A DNA stretch of 64,000 bases from Mesorhizobium norvegicum (GTDB lineage: Bacteria > Pseudomonadota > Alphaproteobacteria > Rhizobiales > Rhizobiaceae). Position numbers and translations under genes: made by a program. The stretch lies in the NCBI RefSeq assembly GCF_004919685.1, contig NZ_SMYZ01000012.1, positions 186,001 through 250,000 of the forward strand. Reading direction: 5' to 3'. The notes beneath the pieces are model-generated. The model was not told the DNA's origin and searched no databases. It saw only the letters and a program-made list of their open reading frames with translations. Positions within the stretch are counted from its first letter, which is position 1; each line of letters opens with the position of its first letter. Below are positions 8,972-17,751 of this stretch, one piece after another.

Positions 8972-9652
8972 ATGTCCGCGCATAGTGACTTGGTACCGCT
9001 TCAACCGGGCGACCGTGCGCCGAACTTGATACTCGACGCCATTACCCAGGAAGGCAAGATCGCGCTTGACGACTTTCGCGGACAAAAACCGGTGCTGGTC
9101 GGCCTGTTTCGAGGTCTGCATTGTGCGTTTTGCCGGCGCCATATCGCCGCCCAGGCGCGGCTTGATCCGGAGTTGCGCGAAAAGGGCGTGGAGAGCCTGA
9201 CGGTGGTCAACACGCCGATCGAACGGGCGCGTCTCTATTTCCGCTACCACCCGATGCCGAATCTGCTTGCGGCCTCCGACCCTGAACGCGCTTCACATCG
9301 TGCTTTTGGACTGCCCAATCTCGAGTTCACCCAAAACGAGACGAACTGGCCGTACAAGGTCTCGATGGCAGCGGCAATGGATATGCGGGTCGACATACCA
9401 GGCGAGTTGCCCGGTCCCATGGATCCTATGGCGGCCGGCGAAATCCTCAACAAGAAGGACCATTACGAACTGACCGAAGCCGACGAGCAGATGATGGCAA
9501 CGGGACACGGACAACTGGTCGGTCAGTTCCTACTGGACCGGCAGGGGATCGTCCGCTGGAGCTTCACGGAGGTTCCGGAGGGTGGGCGATACATGTTTGG
9601 GGCGCCAAGCCCGCAGGAGCTGATGTCAGCCGTGTCCCAAGTCGCCCAATAG
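8972..9652 (+). CDS. Peroxiredoxin-like (AhpC/TSA family) protein
   Basis: A 226-residue thioredoxin-fold protein with a redox motif CAFC (Cys51, Cys54) in the position of the peroxidatic site, after GLFRGLH. The fold starts LQPGDRAPNLIL, typical of AhpC/TSA. It is longer than classical peroxiredoxins, with an insertion at about 110-180 before the LDRQGIVRW strand. It presumably reduces peroxides or acts as a thiol oxidoreductase. ATG 8972 has GGGAGG eight bases upstream; the upstream TTG at 8966 is not needed. The gene follows the large cyclase by 18 bases and may be co-transcribed with it, linking cyclic-nucleotide signalling to redox; that link is inference. Confidence 0.8.
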   Translation: MSAHSDLVPLQPGDRAPNLILDAITQEGKIALDDFRGQKPVLVGLFRGLHCAFCRRHIAAQARLDPELREKGVESLTVVNTPIERARLYFRYHPMPNLLAASDPERASHRAFGLPNLEFTQNETNWPYKVSMAAAMDMRVDIPGELPGPMDPMAAGEILNKKDHYELTEADEQMMATGHGQLVGQFLLDRQGIVRWSFTEVPEGGRYMFGAPSPQELMSAVSQVAQ

Positions 9653-9695
9653 ACTTGCGAACGAGGTAAACGGGCGGACACAGGCCCACTACCGT

Positions 9696-12656
9696 TCATT
9701 CGAGCACGGCCTCGACAGTGGCAACAAAGTCATCGAGCGAGCGATCCCCGCGAATCTCGATGCGCGGAAGGTCGATGGGATCGCAATCGAGGTCCGCCGG
9801 CCCGTGTCTGCCGCCGAAGCCGATTCGATAGCCGCACTCCTTGGCCAGCCGGCCAAGCCGTCGGTCGGTGACAGAAAAGGGTGCCGCGAACGCCGTGGTT
9901 GGCCGACCGGTCCACCGTTCGATGAACATACGAGAGCGCAGGAGCTCGGCGGCCAGGTCAGAGCTCGACAGATCATCGATCGCGCGATGCGTCGCCAGAT
10001 GGCTTCCGAAGAACGCACCTTCGGCGGCGAGGCGTCGCACCGTCCCGGCGTCCATAAGCTGCGTCGGCGGACCGCTGTCGGCGTCCCACTGCGCACTTTC
10101 ACCCACCAAGTCCGTCACCAGGAACACTTCCGCGGTCAGGTCGTTCGCGCGCAAGGTCGGCCAGGCATGGTCGGCAAAGTTCTGGAAGCCGTCATCGAAG
10201 GTGATGAGCACTGGGCGGCCAACGAAAGGGTGACGGTTGGCGATGGACTGTTCCAGCTGCTCGGACCCAATCGCGTGAAAGCCATTGGCGCGCAGCCATG
10301 CCATCTGGCTGGCGAATGCGGCGGGCGTGAGCCGAAAACGGGCGAGCGCGGCCGGACCTTCATCGGCGACGCTGTGGTACATGAGGACGGGGATACGCTG
10401 CCGCCGCTCGCTACGCGCGACGTCGCGGCGCAAGGCCCGCGCCCCGCCCCAGACGATATTTCGCGCGACCCCGATTTCGATGGGCGCGCGGATCGGCACA
10501 CGATCAATCCTCGGTTCCGTCGCCAGATCGTCCGGAGACAGGCGGCGGAAGCGGTCTATGCGATAGAGCTCGGTCTGGATCGATTGCTCCAAGACGAGGC
10601 CTTCGGTCGCTGCCAGCGTCTCGGAGATCGCTTGCGCACCGAATGTGTTCCAGTCGAAGCCCGTCCTTTCGACATTGTCGCGCAGCACGAATGCGTGTGC
10701 GCTGATGAAACTGCCGCCAGGCGCCAACGCCTCAGCGAATTTTTTGGCGATGCGCCGCAACTCGGCGAGGTCATCCAGATAGTAGAGCACTTCCGAACAG
10801 AAGATCAGATCCATCTCACCCGGCAGCGTGTCGGCAGCGAAATCCAGTACGCCGAACTCAACATTCGGCTGATCGCTGCATCGCGCGCCTGCCCGCTCGA
10901 TGGCTATGGCGGAGATGTCGGTTGCGGTCAAATGGCCCACACGCGGTGCCAGCTGCCGCGTGAAGTGGCCCTCCGCGCAGGCCAGCTCAAGCGCCCGTCC
11001 GATGGGACCGGCAGGCAGGATTTCGAGCTGCCGCTGATATTTTTCCTGCTCATAGAGCGAACCGTAGTTCCAGGGGTCCTCGGTCGCGAAATAGCTATTC
11101 CAGAACGCCGTGCGATCATTCCTATCCTTGGTCCGTGCTCGGCGCGGCGCTGCAGGAGGCTCTGCAGGTTCGGCGCTCGACCGAACCAGCTCCAGCGCTT
11201 CCGCGGCCAATTGCGCGAGTTTGCCGAAGTGGCTGTCCGGATCGGGCCCGCGTCCCGCTGTGGACAACAATGCCTCGGCTGCAACCATGTTTGACGCGTC
11301 GGCACCGGCGCCTTTTTGCGGTAGAGGCGATCGTCTCGCAAGTCTTGCGGAACTGTCTGAAAGCCGCTCAGGCGGCACGACATCCAGGATCAATTCGATC
11401 CAATGATCCGTTGTCACTGTCCCGAGTACGCCGAACTGCACGACAGCCTCGATCTGGCCATCCATCATCAGGTAGGCATAGATTTGATCGATTCCTTCCG
11501 GCAGTTCGGTCGAGGTCGGATTTCGAGCGTCGACGCGAAGTCCAAGTGTTCGCGCCAGCCTGCGCGGCGCGGCAAGATCGTCGACGTCGAGAAGCATTTG
11601 CTCAAGCTGATACTGGACCCGGCGAGCCGCTACAGGATTGTTCCAGACCTTGCCGAGTTCGATGATCAACTCGGTGAGGGAGCCGCCGAACCTGTCCCAC
11701 CTGGCAGCCAATTGCTCTGGCACCGATAGGCTTCCTGCCATAAGGCCATCGACGGCCACCCTTGCGATCTCACGCGCCCACTTACGTCCTGCCGGGAGCG
11801 CGCGCAGGGACTGCGGGTCGATCGAGCGCGAGCCGCAGCCGCAATCCGACGCGGCGTTCCACAACGCGAACCACGCGAGTGCTTCGAAAGCGGTGCCGCC
11901 GTTCGCATCGATAGCTCCATTGGCGTGTGCCGATGCCGGGTGTTTGACCCTGGGATCATGAGAAAAGCCGCGGGCGATCACGATTTCCGCATCGACCAGC
12001 ATCTGCGTCGAATTGCGGGAGAGCGAGTTGAGGCTGGCCCGATAGAAAGCGAGCGGCTCGTCGACCATCACCCAATTTTTGCCCAGACGTGCGAGGCGCT
12101 GCCACAGATCCCAGTCCTCGCAGGTGCGCAGCGATACATCGAAACCACCCAACTCGACAATTGTCTCCCGGTCGACCAGCAGCGCGTGAGTGCGGATGGC
12201 ACACCGGCGGGCGAATGTTTCGAAGGGCTGGATCGCAACCTCCGTTGAGATGCTCGACGGGGTGGGTTCGCCGTCGGGCATCACGCGCCGAGAACCGCAA
12301 TAGGCGGCCACTGCATCGGGAGCGGTTTTCAGTGTGGCCAGCATTTTCGCAAGGAAGCTGGCATCCACCCAATCGTCCGCGTCCAGAAACATGAGCCAGT
12401 GGCCGCGCGCTGTCGAAATCCCGCTATTGCGCGCGCCGGCGGCGCTATACGCGCAAGAGCTCAACGTCCGAAATCGGGCATCGTGCTCCACATAACCGGC
12501 GATGATCGCGGGGGTGCGGTCCGTGGAGGCGTCGTCGACAATGATCGCCTCCCAATCCACTATTTCCTGATCGAGAAGGCAATCGAGTGCGCGCGCCAGC
12601 GTTACCTCCGCATTGTGCGCAGGAACCACGATGGAAACCAAGGGATTATGCGCCAC
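9696..12656 (-). CDS. Fusion protein: GT2 glycosyltransferase - NodS-like methyltransferase - NodB-like polysaccharide deacetylase
   Basis: A 986-residue protein with three enzyme modules. Residues about 6-230 are a GT-A glycosyltransferase (SIVVPAHNAE, VDDAST, LDADDW). Residues about 520-720 resemble NodS-type SAM-dependent methyltransferases: the FATEDPWNYGS..YEQEKY entry and the SAM loop LELACAEGHFTRQLA. Residues about 745-985 are a NodB/CE4 polysaccharide deacetylase with LMYHSV, ITFDDG (catalytic and metal Asp) and the His-x3-His metal motif in SHLATH. The region between 240 and 510 is unassigned. Together the modules could build and modify an N-acetylated glycan or lipid-linked sugar. 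No signal peptide is seen, so it is probably cytoplasmic or membrane-associated. The start is GTG at 12656 with only a weak ribosome-binding site. Confidence 0.85.
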   Translation of the reverse strand: MAHNPLVSIVVPAHNAEVTLARALDCLLDQEIVDWEAIIVDDASTDRTPAIIAGYVEHDARFRTLSSCAYSAAGARNSGISTARGHWLMFLDADDWVDASFLAKMLATLKTAPDAVAAYCGSRRVMPDGEPTPSSISTEVAIQPFETFARRCAIRTHALLVDRETIVELGGFDVSLRTCEDWDLWQRLARLGKNWVMVDEPLAFYRASLNSLSRNSTQMLVDAEIVIARGFSHDPRVKHPASAHANGAIDANGGTAFEALAWFALWNAASDCGCGSRSIDPQSLRALPAGRKWAREIARVAVDGLMAGSLSVPEQLAARWDRFGGSLTELIIELGKVWNNPVAARRVQYQLEQMLLDVDDLAAPRRLARTLGLRVDARNPTSTELPEGIDQIYAYLMMDGQIEAVVQFGVLGTVTTDHWIELILDVVPPERLSDSSARLARRSPLPQKGAGADASNMVAAEALLSTAGRGPDPDSHFGKLAQLAAEALELVRSSAEPAEPPAAPRRARTKDRNDRTAFWNSYFATEDPWNYGSLYEQEKYQRQLEILPAGPIGRALELACAEGHFTRQLAPRVGHLTATDISAIAIERAGARCSDQPNVEFGVLDFAADTLPGEMDLIFCSEVLYYLDDLAELRRIAKKFAEALAPGGSFISAHAFVLRDNVERTGFDWNTFGAQAISETLAATEGLVLEQSIQTELYRIDRFRRLSPDDLATEPRIDRVPIRAPIEIGVARNIVWGGARALRRDVARSERRQRIPVLMYHSVADEGPAALARFRLTPAAFASQMAWLRANGFHAIGSEQLEQSIANRHPFVGRPVLITFDDGFQNFADHAWPTLRANDLTAEVFLVTDLVGESAQWDADSGPPTQLMDAGTVRRLAAEGAFFGSHLATHRAIDDLSSSDLAAELLRSRMFIERWTGRPTTAFAAPFSVTDRRLGRLAKECGYRIGFGGRHGPADLDCDPIDLPRIEIRGDRSLDDFVATVEAVLE

Positions 12657-12662
12657 GCCGTC

Positions 12663-12905
12663 TTACTCGCGCCTGGTTCGAAGGTAGAACAAAAGTCCCG
12701 AAACATGGCCGGCGATTTCCCGCCAAAGGAAACGATCCTCAGGGACGCTGTTCGACGCTGATCCGTCCGTCGACCCATCGTCCACCACGACTATATCCAG
12801 TGCCTGGTAGGTCTGCCAGCGGATGCTGGCAAGCGTTGCGCCGACGGTTTGTTCGGCATTGAACATCGGTACCCCATCGCCTACGGTAGCATTGTCCTGG
12901 ATCAT
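12663..12905 (-). pseudogene. Truncated GT2 glycosyltransferase (N-terminal stub)
   Basis: An 80-codon reading frame whose first 48 residues are the nucleotide-binding half of a GT2 glycosyltransferase (VPMFNAEQTVGATLASI, then IVVVDDGSTDGS). The family pattern stops right after DGSTDGS and is replaced by about 30 unrelated residues before the stop. The catalytic DxD and everything after it are missing. The stub sits six bases upstream of the fusion gene on the same strand, so it looks like the scar of a deletion inside a glycosyltransferase cluster rather than a functional small protein. Confidence 0.7.
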
Positions 12906-13310
12906 CGAGCTTTCGTTTTCTTCGGCAAGAGTCGGCGAATGTCAAAAACGGATGACGGCATCGGATGGCAGCACAGCGCTGTCAAGATCGGGCGAATTAG
13001 AGGCAGGCAAAAAGACTTGAAGACAGGCTGAATAGCAAGCGCGCATGCCCTCGTTGCATGGGCCTGTGATCCTGGTCCCGGGCGTTCTGCGCCCAGCATC
13101 ACGGATGCCCAGTTCATAGAACGGCTGGAGGCTTGGGCCGAGGTTGGAATGCCCCGCCCCCGGCGGCAAATAAACACCGCCAAGTACCCGGCGCAACGGT
13201 CTGGCTTGGAACGATGACGCCTTGCACCACAACATCGGTTTCTCCAAGGTAGGGCAACGACGGACATAGATGTCGTTGTTCGCCGATTTGACCGGAAGGT
13301 TAACAGCACG
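12906..13310. other. Intergenic region without a recognisable gene
   Basis: About 400 bases between the glycosyltransferase stub and the mechanosensitive channel gene. Open frames cross it on the minus strand, but none resembles a family I know and none has a convincing start. The region presumably carries the promoter for the channel gene on the plus strand and may be the residue of the deletion that truncated the glycosyltransferase. Confidence 0.4.
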
Positions 13311-15611
13311 ATGCCGCTCATGATTAGACGATTGGGAGCCAGGACTCTGCCGCGCCCGGCACGACGTCTCGGAGATCTGACTGCGATGTTTGTCCTGATT
13401 GCCCGGCCGCTCGTCTTTGTAATCATCCTCCTGTTGGCTAGTCAGGCACAGGCGCAGACGCCGGCGACCGTCCCACCTGAAAGGGTCAAACAGCTGTTCG
13501 AGCTTCTCGACGATCCGTCGGTGAAAACCTGGGTGGCCGAACAACGAAATCAGGACGCCGGATCGACGGGCGCGCCTGCCGAGGCAGGAGCTTCGCCGAC
13601 CGGCGCATCGTCCGAGGCCGTGGCCCCACCCGGCCAGATGAATACGATGGCATCCTCGATGCTCGATCGGATCAGGCACCATATCGAAAGGATCGTGCGG
13701 ACTTTGCCCCTGTTGCCAGGCCAGTTCGCTCGCGTTCGGGCAGAGACCATGCAGGACATGTCCAGCAAGGGGCCTGTCAGCGTATTGATCCTGATTGCGA
13801 TGTTCATCGCTGCCGGCCTGGCGCTCACTTGGGCGACGTACAAAGTCACCCGTCCATTTCGTCTTTGGGTTATCGCGCAATCGAAGGATACGCCTGTCGG
13901 GCGGGCCAAGAAGATTGGCGGTCGCGCGCTTTATTCCAGCATGCTGATCGTCTCGTTCGCACTGGGCAGCGCCGGCGCGTTCATGTTGTTCGACTGGCCA
14001 ATGCTTATCCGCGAGATTGTGCTGACCTTTCTGATGGCGGCGGTCGTTACATGGGGTGTGCGCCTGTACGTCATGGCCACGCTCGTCCCTTCCTTCATGA
14101 ACGTCGAGAACGCCGTCGAGGTTCGTGCTTTGCCGATCACCAACGAAACGGCCGACCATTGGTCCTATTGGCTACCCCGGATCGTCGGGGTCTTCGCCTT
14201 CTTCGGCGCCGCGTTCATCCTCTTGCCGGGTCTCGGCATAGATCAGGACGGAATGATGGTCCTGTCACTGGGCGCCGATTTCATCCTGCTGTTGCTTTTC
14301 CTGCTGGCCATTTGGCGTCGGCCAAGAATACATGGCGACGGTGTGCGCCAAAGCGGTCACACGGCAGTGACATGGTTGTTGACGGCTTATTTCGTCGTTC
14401 TGTTCCTGCAGCGCATCGCCGGCCTCTACACCTTCTTCTGGTTTACCTTCGCGGCATTCTTCCTGCCCTTGGCAATCGTGCTGACGGAGCGCGGGGTCAA
14501 TTTCGTTCTGCGGCCGGGTTCGGAAGACGCCGGCCGGCCTACGATCCCGGCGGTGATGATCGCTGTCATCGATCGCGGAATCCGGATGATTTTCATCCTG
14601 GCGGCGGCTTACTTTCTCGCGCGTGTCTGGGGTCTGAACATGCAATCCATGCGGGACAGCGATACGACGACGATGTTCATATTGCGCGGCTTGATCAATG
14701 TCGTGGTCATTGTCCTCGCAGCCGATTTCGGCTGGTCGATCATCAAGGCTTTGATCGAACGAAAGCTGGGCATCGCGATACCGCACCCTGTGATCAGCGA
14801 GGAGGAGGTCCCGACCCTCGATCCGCAGCAGGCGCGGCTGCACACGCTCTTGCCGATCCTCCAGAACATTCTGCTCGCAGTGATCGTCGTGATGGCGGTG
14901 CTGATGATGCTCGCCTCGATTGGCATCCAGATCGGCCCGCTGGTCGCCGGCGCTGGCGTCGTCGGTGTCGCTGTGGGCTTTGGGGCACAAACCGTCGTCA
15001 AGGACGTCATTTCGGGCGTGTTTTTTCTGCTCGATGATGCGTTTCGTGTCGGCGAATACATTTCCTCGGGCAATTACAAGGGTACGGTGGAGAGCTTTTC
15101 GCTGCGCTCGGTGAAGCTGCGCCACCATCGTGGTCCGCTGTTCACAATACCCTTCGGTGAACTCGGGGCAGTCCAGAACCAAAGCCGTGACTGGGTTATC
15201 GACAAATTCAACATCACCGTTGGCTATGACACCGATATCGACTTCGCCCGCAAGCTGATCAAGCGGATCGGCCTCGAACTGGCGGAAGATCCCGAGTTCA
15301 AAAACTGGGTGCTCGACCCGATCAAGATGCAGGGCGTACAGGAATTCGGCGAGTACGGCATCGTATTGAGGGTCAAGGCCATGACCAGACCCGGAGGCGC
15401 CTTCGGCATGAAACGCAAATTCTATGTGCGGCTGCGCCAAGCCTTCAAGGAGCAGGGCATCGAACTCCCATTTCCGACAGTCCATGTCCAGGGGCTACAA
15501 AACCCCCATGGGGCAGAGAATGCACCGTTGGAGATCACACCCGAGTTGCAAATGGCCGTCGCGCAGTCGCACACCAATCGACGCAGAAAAAAAGCTAGCA
15601 CAACAGAGTAG
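13311..15611 (+). CDS. MscS-family mechanosensitive ion channel, large form
   Basis: A 766-residue inner-membrane protein. A signal peptide (LVFVIILLLASQAQA) leads to a periplasmic stretch of about 100 residues, then about ten hydrophobic helices. The MscS pore helix and gate appear near residues 540-590 (GAGVVGVAVGFGAQTVVKD), followed by the beta domain FRVGEYIS..GTVESFSLRS and the C-terminal cytoplasmic cage. It is longer than E. coli MscS (286 residues), like the YbiO/YnaI-type channels, and should release solutes on hypo-osmotic shock. ATG 13311 has GGAAGG upstream; ATG 13386 would give a more classical short signal peptide and is a real alternative. Confidence 0.88.
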   Translation: MPLMIRRLGARTLPRPARRLGDLTAMFVLIARPLVFVIILLLASQAQAQTPATVPPERVKQLFELLDDPSVKTWVAEQRNQDAGSTGAPAEAGASPTGASSEAVAPPGQMNTMASSMLDRIRHHIERIVRTLPLLPGQFARVRAETMQDMSSKGPVSVLILIAMFIAAGLALTWATYKVTRPFRLWVIAQSKDTPVGRAKKIGGRALYSSMLIVSFALGSAGAFMLFDWPMLIREIVLTFLMAAVVTWGVRLYVMATLVPSFMNVENAVEVRALPITNETADHWSYWLPRIVGVFAFFGAAFILLPGLGIDQDGMMVLSLGADFILLLLFLLAIWRRPRIHGDGVRQSGHTAVTWLLTAYFVVLFLQRIAGLYTFFWFTFAAFFLPLAIVLTERGVNFVLRPGSEDAGRPTIPAVMIAVIDRGIRMIFILAAAYFLARVWGLNMQSMRDSDTTTMFILRGLINVVVIVLAADFGWSIIKALIERKLGIAIPHPVISEEEVPTLDPQQARLHTLLPILQNILLAVIVVMAVLMMLASIGIQIGPLVAGAGVVGVAVGFGAQTVVKDVISGVFFLLDDAFRVGEYISSGNYKGTVESFSLRSVKLRHHRGPLFTIPFGELGAVQNQSRDWVIDKFNITVGYDTDIDFARKLIKRIGLELAEDPEFKNWVLDPIKMQGVQEFGEYGIVLRVKAMTRPGGAFGMKRKFYVRLRQAFKEQGIELPFPTVHVQGLQNPHGAENAPLEITPELQMAVAQSHTNRRRKKASTTE

Positions 15612-15615
15612 GAAA

Positions 15616-15639
15616 GCTGTGACACCTGCCGGTCACAGC
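15616..15639 (+). terminator. Possible hairpin after the MscS gene
   Basis: A perfect 8-bp inverted repeat (GCTGTGAC / GTCACAGC) with an 8-base loop begins four bases after the channel stop codon. No T-tract follows, so intrinsic termination is uncertain. Confidence 0.35.
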
Positions 15640-15689
15640 GCGGTGCTGTTGCTGGGGTTCCTCGTCGTAACCGCGGTTCGGTCGTAGGG

Positions 15690-16021
15690 GATTGCTCGCC
15701 ACCTAGCTTGTCGTCGTCGCCGCAAACTGGATCCTGATGTCCGGTCTGGTCACGCCTTTCGCCGCCCATCGTTTCCGGGTCTTCGGCCGCGATCTTGCCG
15801 ACGGCGCTGGCGACGTTGCGCGCGTCTGAGGCAGCGGCTTTGCTCTTGCCGGCGAGCTCAGGGCCGTAGAGTGGATTGGCCGAGTTGCCGAGCGATTCGC
15901 CGCAGGCGTTCAAATCCTTCGTCACCACGTCGACGACGGCGATCGAGTTGTCTGGCAGCGCGTTGTGATCCGGCGATAGCTCAGCATTCTCAAGCAGCTT
16001 CGAGTGCTCAGCCGGGCAATC
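15690..16021 (-). pseudogene. Possible decayed small gene
   Basis: The minus-strand frame reads like a real helical protein: HSKLLENAELSPDHN, DNSIAVVDVVTKDLNACGES and ELAGKSKAAASDARNVASA. It has no ATG. A TGA at 16024-16022 closes it upstream, and a separate start (MFGRSKDDR at 16055, then TAG) lies in another frame just before it. Downstream it runs without a break into the antisense of the channel gene. One frameshift would join the two pieces. I do not recognise the family. Random open frame in GC-rich DNA remains possible. Confidence 0.3.
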
Positions 16022-16077
16022 TCAGCTAGCGATCATCCTTGCTCCTGCCGAACATCACTCGCTAAGCCAACGTGCCA

Positions 16078-16338
16078 TCAACTGAACGTCTTAGGGACGC
16101 GCTGCGTCATGTGGACGAATTCCACAATCGAACTAGTGTCCAGCTTCGTAGAAATGTGCACGCGATGAGAATCCACAGTCCGACGCGACACATTGAGGGC
16201 ATTGGCTATCTCTTTCGTTTCCCATCTCCGGCAGATCATGGTCAGGATCTCGCTTTCCCGCGGCGTAAGTTTTGAGAGCAGCGCTATTACCTCTTGTCGC
16301 TCAAGCGCGATGAGACAACGATAGCTAAGACGGATTAA
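16078..16338 (-). pseudogene. Orphan FixJ/LuxR-type DNA-binding domain (truncated response regulator)
   Basis: The minus strand encodes a complete LuxR helix-turn-helix: KLTPRESEIL, then KEIANALNVSRRTVDSHR, then a C-terminal tail ending QRVPKTFS and TGA. Before it is an interdomain linker (ALERQEVIALL) like that of FixJ-type response regulators. The receiver domain is absent: the frame is closed by TAG at 16341-16339 and contains no start codon before the HTH. The remnant ends 45 bases from the 3' end of tRNA-Phe, which suggests truncation by an insertion or deletion at that tRNA. Confidence 0.75.
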
Positions 16339-16382
16339 CTAGCGCGGCAACGTGTAATCGATTGATTTTATTGAGAAATATT

Positions 16383-16458
<76 letters not shown>

Positions 16459-16531
16459 CTGTTCCGGCAAACGAAAACTCGTTGACCGGATTTCATGAAG
16501 GCGCCGTGGGGCGCCCCTTGAAAGCGCGTGG

Positions 16532-16559
16532 GTTATAGCACGGGAATTCGGCCTGTCCA
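16532..16559 (-). promoter_or_regulatory. Probable sigma-70-type promoter of tRNA-Phe
   Basis: On the minus strand TGGACA (16559-16554) and TATAAC (16537-16532) are separated by 16 bases, about 75 bases upstream of tRNA-Phe. The remainder of the 314-base gap up to the AraC gene (16459-16772) shows no gene I can support. Confidence 0.5.
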
Positions 16560-16772
16560 GCGCCCAGATGGCGATTTCAGACAGGAAAAGCGATGCCGTG
16601 CAGTGCCCCGGTTTCCATGCTGCTTGCATGGCCGGAATGGCGCATAGCATGGCACGATCCGGCCTTCGTCACGCTCGTCTGCGTCGTTATTGCGGGCTGA
16701 AATGCCATGACACGTCTTTTAGCCGGCGATCGAGGCACAGCAATGCTTTCGCGGCACCAGGCGCGCCGCTGC

Positions 16773-17666
16773 CTATCTGGCGCCGGTCACGCCTCTGCGA
16801 AAATCGGAGGGCGACATGCCAGCCAGCTTGCGGAACGATTTGTTGAAGGCGCTGAGCGAGCCGAAGCCGGAGTCCATGGCGACGCGCAGCACATTGGCGT
16901 CCTGATGCATTAAAAGCGCCTGCGCGTAGCTCAGCCGCAGCAGGTTGACATATTCGTTGAGCGTCATGCCGGTCGATTTCTTGAACAGGCTCATGGCGTA
17001 TTTGGGGTGGATGTCGGCGGCGGCTGCTATGTTCACGCAATCGATGTCGTAGAGGAAATTCTCGGCGATGAAATCGCACATGCGTCCGACATTGCGCGAC
17101 GACTGTTGGTCGAAAGGGGTGCCCGTTTCCTGGCCGGGCGCGGTCCCGGGCACGAGCCGGTAAGGCTCGAACCGAACCCGCTCCAGCCGCAGCAGCAATT
17201 CGTTGACGGCGTGTTCGGCCTTGGCCTGGTCGCCGGACCGGGCGTAGCGGTTCCAGCGCTCGAAATTATGGTGGTCGGACTGGTCGGTGGCGCCAGTCAC
17301 CAGCGTGGCGCCCGTCATCAGCCGATGCCTTATATCAGTGGGCAGGTGCAGGCGGAAGAAATGCACCAGCGGCAGATGCGCTCCGGCATAGATGGCGTCG
17401 TCGGACAAATCATCCATCTGGTGCGGCAGGCCACCCCAGAACAGGCACATCTCGCCGGCCGAAAGCGAAATCTCGTGGTCGTTCATGCGATAATGCACGC
17501 TGCCGCGCACGATGAAATTCACCTCGACCTGGGCGTGCCAATGTGGCTTTAGCATCACCAGGGGATTGGTGTGAAACATCTGCAGGAGCAGCGGCAGGCC
17601 TTCCACGCTGCTGGCGCCAGGCTGGTAAAACGGCCGCTCAGGCATCTTACTTTCCGCCAATTTCAT
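16773..17666 (-). CDS. AraC-family transcriptional regulator of the adjacent sugar ABC operon
   Basis: A 297-residue regulator. The N-terminal cupin sensor domain (about 20-140) includes KPHWHAQVEVNFI and GEMCLFWGGLPHQM. The C-terminal double helix-turn-helix (about 195-295) includes VNIAAAADIHPKYAMSLFKK and the second helix FNKSFRKLAGMSPSDFRR. Start ATG 17666 is chosen because AAAGGGA lies just upstream; ATG 17702 has none. It diverges from the sugar-binding-protein gene with 85 bases between them, so it very likely controls that operon in response to its sugar. The ligand is not evident. Confidence 0.88.
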   Translation of the reverse strand: MKLAESKMPERPFYQPGASSVEGLPLLLQMFHTNPLVMLKPHWHAQVEVNFIVRGSVHYRMNDHEISLSAGEMCLFWGGLPHQMDDLSDDAIYAGAHLPLVHFFRLHLPTDIRHRLMTGATLVTGATDQSDHHNFERWNRYARSGDQAKAEHAVNELLLRLERVRFEPYRLVPGTAPGQETGTPFDQQSSRNVGRMCDFIAENFLYDIDCVNIAAAADIHPKYAMSLFKKSTGMTLNEYVNLLRLSYAQALLMHQDANVLRVAMDSGFGSLSAFNKSFRKLAGMSPSDFRRGVTGAR

Positions 17667-17714
17667 ATTCCCTTTGACGGCGACAGGCCCTGCCCACTGC
17701 ATAGTCTAGCCACG

Positions 17715-17725
17715 CTCACAGTGAG
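17715..17725. promoter_or_regulatory. Short palindrome in the AraC/ABC intergenic region
   Basis: CTCACAGTGAG is a perfect 11-base palindrome 26 bases upstream of the binding-protein start, between the divergent regulator and operon. It could be an operator or part of the leader; there is no second copy nearby. Confidence 0.3.
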
Positions 17726-17751
17726 AGAGCAAATGAAATGGGAGGATTTCT

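Noticed and set aside
9804-11294. 496-codon plus-strand frame opposite the fusion protein
   Set aside because: Antisense shadow of the deacetylase and methyltransferase domains; no recognisable protein.
9696-12656. Nod-factor locus
   Set aside because: Despite NodS- and NodB-like modules there is no nod box, nodA-like acyltransferase or other nod gene around it.
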